Source: Clavelina lepadiformis (Eukaryota > Chordata > Ascidiacea > Aplousobranchia > Clavelinidae). Taken from it: a DNA stretch of 64,000 nt. The stretch covers positions 2,728,001 to 2,792,000 of the forward strand of contig NC_135244.1 of assembly GCF_947623445.1 (NCBI RefSeq), read 5' to 3'. Shown here one piece after another: positions 60,355 through 64,000 of the stretch (within the stretch, counting starts at the first letter, position 1; every line of letters starts with the position of its first letter). The position numbers and the translations under genes are program-made. The notes under the pieces are model-generated. The model worked only from the letters and a program-made list of their open reading frames with translations, had not been told where the DNA came from and searched no databases.

Positions 60355-62938
60355 TCATTCTTCATGGTCTTCCACTGTGTCATCTTCATCATCGTCGGAT
60401 CGTTTATCCCAATCTTTCATACTACTCCCCAGCATAAAATCATCCTGTAAGACTGCCCATGCCGGTTTGGAGTCGTCCTCACGTTTGCCAGACTGAAAGG
60501 TCACAATTTACAAAATCTTATCATAGCAAGTTGGAGTCGCGTTTAAAAGTGGCCGTTTAGTAATTTGTAAAAGTCGACACAGGAAATAAATTATATACTA
60601 GTTATTACTTTTCTTGTTGTATCTTCGTTGAGCATGTCCAGAAATTTTCCTTTGTCGACGTCGCCTATAATCTTTTCCTTCTTTCCTTCGGTGTTCGCTG
60701 TTTTCAACTTCTCTTCCATCTCTCTCTTGTGCTTCTTCACAGTGTTGAAAAGTTGAATTACTCCTCTACACATAGACATAACATGTATAGCGCTAGATGA
60801 CAGCATCACATTGAAACAATTCAAATAAATGTTATAAATTATAACTCTCTGTCACCCACTGCTAAACTGGGGTGGGTAGGGTTGGTTTTCCACTCTGGAT
60901 TTAAGAAAAGCAATTATTTGCACTTACATTCTTGTTGTAGTGTTTTTAAATTACCTGGTTGCTGTTTTCTGTAGGGTCCGTTCGTAGTCTTTCTCAAGCA
61001 CAGACGGTTTCACATAGTTCATGCTTTCCCATTTTCTCTTTTTTTTCAACTGAAATATGAAAAACATATAAAGCGTAGGGTCAGGACGAGTCGGATACGA
61101 GGTAGAGGATTCAGATGGATATTAGCCTACTTTCTATTATGCTAAGTCCATGTAATTGTCTGCATATATAGAAAACATTTCTTAGACGTATATGATTTGA
61201 AACACGTTTTTCCCCATGTATGAGCCCTTGTCCAGAAAAAATATCAGGCCAAAAAATGGGAGGGGACTTATTTGCCAGATCAAAAGTTTGGTTAAAAGAT
61301 TTTTCATCGGCAAAATTACCTTGCATGTGATAAACAGTACAACACTGCATCCTTAAAGCACTAAAATCTCAACTTAAAGTTTGTTTGTCGTGTTGTTGAA
61401 ATTTATTGACTGGCAACATAATTGAAATGCTGTTGGCTGACATTAAAGTTCCCTTATTTACAATGCAACATTTTTAGCATATTAGGCTAATGTTGAGGTT
61501 TGGCGCCGTGGCGCGCTGTGAATATTGATGAAAGTCATGGCAACTTTACCATTTGACTTACTTCTTTCGCGAAAAGATGAAGATACTAGATAATTTATTG
61601 ATTATGGTTACTTATTCATGCTTTGAAATAAACAGTAATAACTTAGTGTAAAATATTTAAGAACTGGAGTCAATACTGTCACGGTCCCGTGTCTGTGTAT
61701 ATAAATGGTAGAAAATACTCACAACGGTAGAAGAAAAGAAGAATAAAGTGTATAATTAATTTTGCTAAAATCAGCAACAAAAAAACGATTAGACTAGGTA
61801 TGACAACTCCAGGATAACAAAGTAGTACAATTGGTAAAACTATTGAACATTGCCGGTGCTACATTTAATCAAGCAATCATTTATTTTTGGCGAAATGCGC
61901 GGTGGGGATAAAAAGCCAATTGTTATTGGTGAGCTAATGAACAGGAAAAAGCAACAAAACCGAGAACGCTTAAAACGTGCTCAAAAAAATTAAGGTAATA
62001 ATTGCTGGTAACTACTAGCATGAGTACTAAACCCATGATAGTTTAACTTACAAAACATAAGTTAAAAAGCGAAGTTAAGCAGATGAGCAGGCGGTGTGTC
62101 CTAGCATCAGATGATTGAAAATTGCTTCAACGCTGTACAAGAGTGGCAAGTAATTATGTCATTATTAAACTGTGTGGTATATACTACTTTTTTAGATCAA
62201 ATAAATTCTACTCTTTTTAACAAAACAGATCTACAAGAAAAGCGCATGTTAATTAGTTGCAAAAGGTGCATAATCAACCATTATCTCCCTCTACATGTTC
62301 ATTATTATGTACCTCGGATTTTCGCACCTTAAGAAGCTGCAATTACATTTATTACATTTTGCCAAGAACAGTGTCAAAGTTTCAACATTCAGCTCCAGAA
62401 AGTCGAGTGAACCTAATATGTGTAATATGATTTAGAGTGACTATTTCACTGAAAGCGGGTCATGCAGCCCGTTGTTTAAGGTAGGTGGTTAGCTTAGCAG
62501 AAAGGACATGCAAAAAGTTAGCTAGTAGTTAGTTAGCCAGTAGAGGTTTTATTGAAGTTTTATTTGGATTAGAAGGTAGATTTTGGTTGCTATGTTATAA
62601 CACTGATGTTAGATGAAGTTGTTGCAGCCTGTAATTTACGACTGCACAAACACAGCATTATTCCCAATATTTTATACTGTAGTATTCGCAAAATAAACTA
62701 TTTTGACGTAACTGAAATGCACATTTTGAAAACTCACTCGCCGCCTTCTTTCCCTTCTCTCTTCCTCTTCTTCGTCCTCTTCTTCACCAACTTTTGATTT
62801 TGCAAGGATTAAGCTTTCTGCATCCTTTGGTCCTTGCTTCCCCAGGACTTTGGACATTGCATCGGCCCAACCAACATTTCCATTTTCTTCTTCTTCAATC
62901 TCGTCATGAATCATCTTATCATCAACCATAACACCCAT
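60355..62938 (-). CDS. RRP15: RRP15-like ribosomal RNA processing protein, four exons
   Basis: RRP15 is a nucleolar protein needed for maturation of the large ribosomal subunit. Exons on the minus strand are 62938-62738, 61049-60955, 60765-60609 and 60492-60355 (TGA); phases 0, 2 and 0 fit exactly and give 196 residues. Family blocks in order are GNVGWADAMSKVLGK, an acidic/Arg-rich coil, WESMNYVKPSVLEKDYERTL, TATRGVIQLFNTVKKHKREM and the C-terminal WAVLQDDFMLGSSMKDWDK with an acidic tail. The ATG at 62936-62938 follows a candidate acceptor (TTCAGTAG) about 30 bases upstream, so it may be the true start. The long N-terminal extension of the vertebrate protein is missing or lies in an unseen exon. 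The first intron is 1.7 kb and holds part of a diverged repeat. Confidence 0.9.
61880..62085 (+). repeat. Diverged dispersed repeat, second copy of 48640-48830
   Basis: Block similarity to 48640-48830 as described there. It lies in the first intron of RRP15. A second similar pair (54195-54265 and 62440-62510) may belong to the same longer element. Confidence 0.4.
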
Positions 62939-63395
62939 TTTACATTGCAATATTGAACCTACTGAATGTAACAAAGTATCAGTTTTGTTACAGCTGTTGA
63001 TTCTACAAAAAGCCACAAACAAAAAAATAAAATGATATATGCTTGTAATTTCACATAAAGTACACTTATGTGGCAGTGAAATCATCACATAAAAAGCCAG
63101 GCAAGGCTAAATGAAAATAAACACATGTTTGCACTAAGCATTATTGACTTTAATGTCACATTAAAATCTTTAGTGACTATCTGTAGAGCACTCCATACCT
63201 ATTTGTAACAAACAATGGACAAATAAGGAAAAGATCCCAAGTGATTGAATAATATGAAACAACAATGTAAGTTAAGCAAACATCAGCAACGGATTTTTGC
63301 AGTATATATAAACGTAAACCTGGTACTGCAAACAGTGATGTTGTTTTAAAAAAAAATTGATGGATAAAAATCTGACGTGATGAAATTCTCAATGG

Positions 63396-64000
63396 TCATT
63401 CTAAATCGTCTTCATCATCAACAATGTAGGTCTTTTTACGCATTTCTCCATCCTCAGTTCGTTTTCGCTTGTTGTCGATAAAGTCGTCATCATCATCAGA
63501 ACTCAGTCTCTTGGCGTTTATCAGCCTCTTTTCACCTTCGGACTCAGAATCAGAGCCATAAATATTTGGTCGCTCCCATCTGTTACCAGTTGTACCAGAA
63601 CCACTCTTAAATCTATTCTTTATAGCGGATACACTGATGCCTTCATCATCATCGTCATTTGTTGTTCCGTCTTCGTACCGATCTTCTAAGTAATTTGTAT
63701 TGAGACCTCTTGCATGCGACCGCTCTCTCATCCTCCTCTTCTGTGCTTCACGTCTGACGTGAGCTTTTAATTGTTCTTCTTCCTCTTTCATGAGAGCAGC
63801 TTTGCGTGATTCCGGATCCTGACCAGCGATGGGCAGCACCCTCACTTTCTGTTGATTCTGGTTGTGTCTCATTGCAAGTCTGTTGGTCATTCGCTTATGG
63901 GTGGCCGACTTTGTGCTGTGGGGCCGGAAGGTGAGCTTGGTTTTGAAAACAGCTTGTCCTTGCAGCCCTGTGCCCTGTCTAATAAACAAGTGGTTGTGGT
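63396..64000 (-). CDS. LEO1: LEO1, Paf1 complex subunit (3' part; runs off the window)
   Basis: LEO1 is part of the Paf1 complex that travels with RNA polymerase II and supports elongation and histone modification in the nucleus. The visible 200 residues are the conserved core end [20 protein letters not shown], then [16 protein letters not shown] and the [15 protein letters not shown] segment. A charged coiled region ([29 protein letters not shown]) is followed by an acidic serine-rich tail ([25 protein letters not shown]). No intron interrupts this part. The reading frame is open to the window edge, so the 5' part is outside. It is on the same strand as RRP15, whose ATG lies about 460 bp downstream of the LEO1 stop. 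Confidence 0.94.
   Translation of the reverse strand, partial: HNHLFIRQGTGLQGQAVFKTKLTFRPHSTKSATHKRMTNRLAMRHNQNQQKVRVLPIAGQDPESRKAALMKEEEEQLKAHVRREAQKRRMRERSHARGLNTNYLEDRYEDGTTNDDDDEGISVSAIKNRFKSGSGTTGNRWERPNIYGSDSESEGEKRLINAKRLSSDDDDDFIDNKRKRTEDGEMRKKTYIVDDEDDLE

Noticed and set aside
62672-63088. Long version of the RRP15 first exon starting upstream of 62938
   Set aside because: The upstream codons look like intron or UTR sequence, and a candidate acceptor lies between them and the ATG at 62938.

Overview
The window reads as AT-rich nuclear DNA of an invertebrate animal. Genes have spliceosomal introns with GT-AG ends, CDS spacing is wide, and transposon remains fill most of the gaps. The gene set (an NLR, an FYB/ADAP-like adaptor, and cytosolic ribosomal, exon-junction and Paf1-complex genes) suggests an invertebrate deuterostome. 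A tunicate is my best guess, because of the FYB-like adaptor, the low GC and splice acceptors sitting right against start codons. The species cannot be fixed from this sequence alone. Layout: 1-4.1 kb holds no gene I can support, but has a tRNA-derived SINE. At 4.5-8.6 kb, minus strand, is a full-length NPC1-type sterol transporter in one uninterrupted exon. At 13.2-21.0 kb, short inverted ends bound a CACTA/EnSpm-like element that carries a broken SAM-domain gene, a zinc-finger fragment and an unidentified minus-strand gene. At 22.76-25.71 kb is a young non-autonomous LTR retrotransposon with nearly identical LTRs. RBM8A (Y14) lies at 28.98-29.47 kb as one intronless exon. At 30.9-32.0 kb is a non-autonomous hAT element with a perfect 8-bp target duplication.

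At 34.99-41.86 kb (+) is an NLR-like gene (NACHT ATPase plus short LRR part). Two different hAT-type elements sit in its introns. A third small hAT element lies just downstream at 42.57-43.02 kb. The five coding exons of ribosomal protein S2 (uS5) are at 45.70-47.93 kb. At 50.69-59.83 kb (+) is a roughly 750-codon, many-exon gene. It has a proline-rich body, acidic tyrosine motifs and a helically extended SH3 domain, so I call it an FYB1/ADAP/PRAM-like immune adaptor. Many of its small exons are symmetric phase 1-1 modules encoding related PxRD/proline-rich segments. Another hAT element sits in its first intron. Tail-to-tail with it, on the minus strand, are RRP15 (60.36-62.94 kb) and the 3' part of LEO1 (63.40 kb to the window edge).

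The housekeeping genes cover ribosome biogenesis (RRP15), translation (RPS2), the exon-junction complex (RBM8A), transcription elongation (LEO1) and lysosomal sterol export (NPC1). The two candidate immune genes, the NLR and the FYB-like adaptor, are 9 kb apart and share no evident regulation. Exon models were built by hand from splice signals and reading phase; there is no transcript support.
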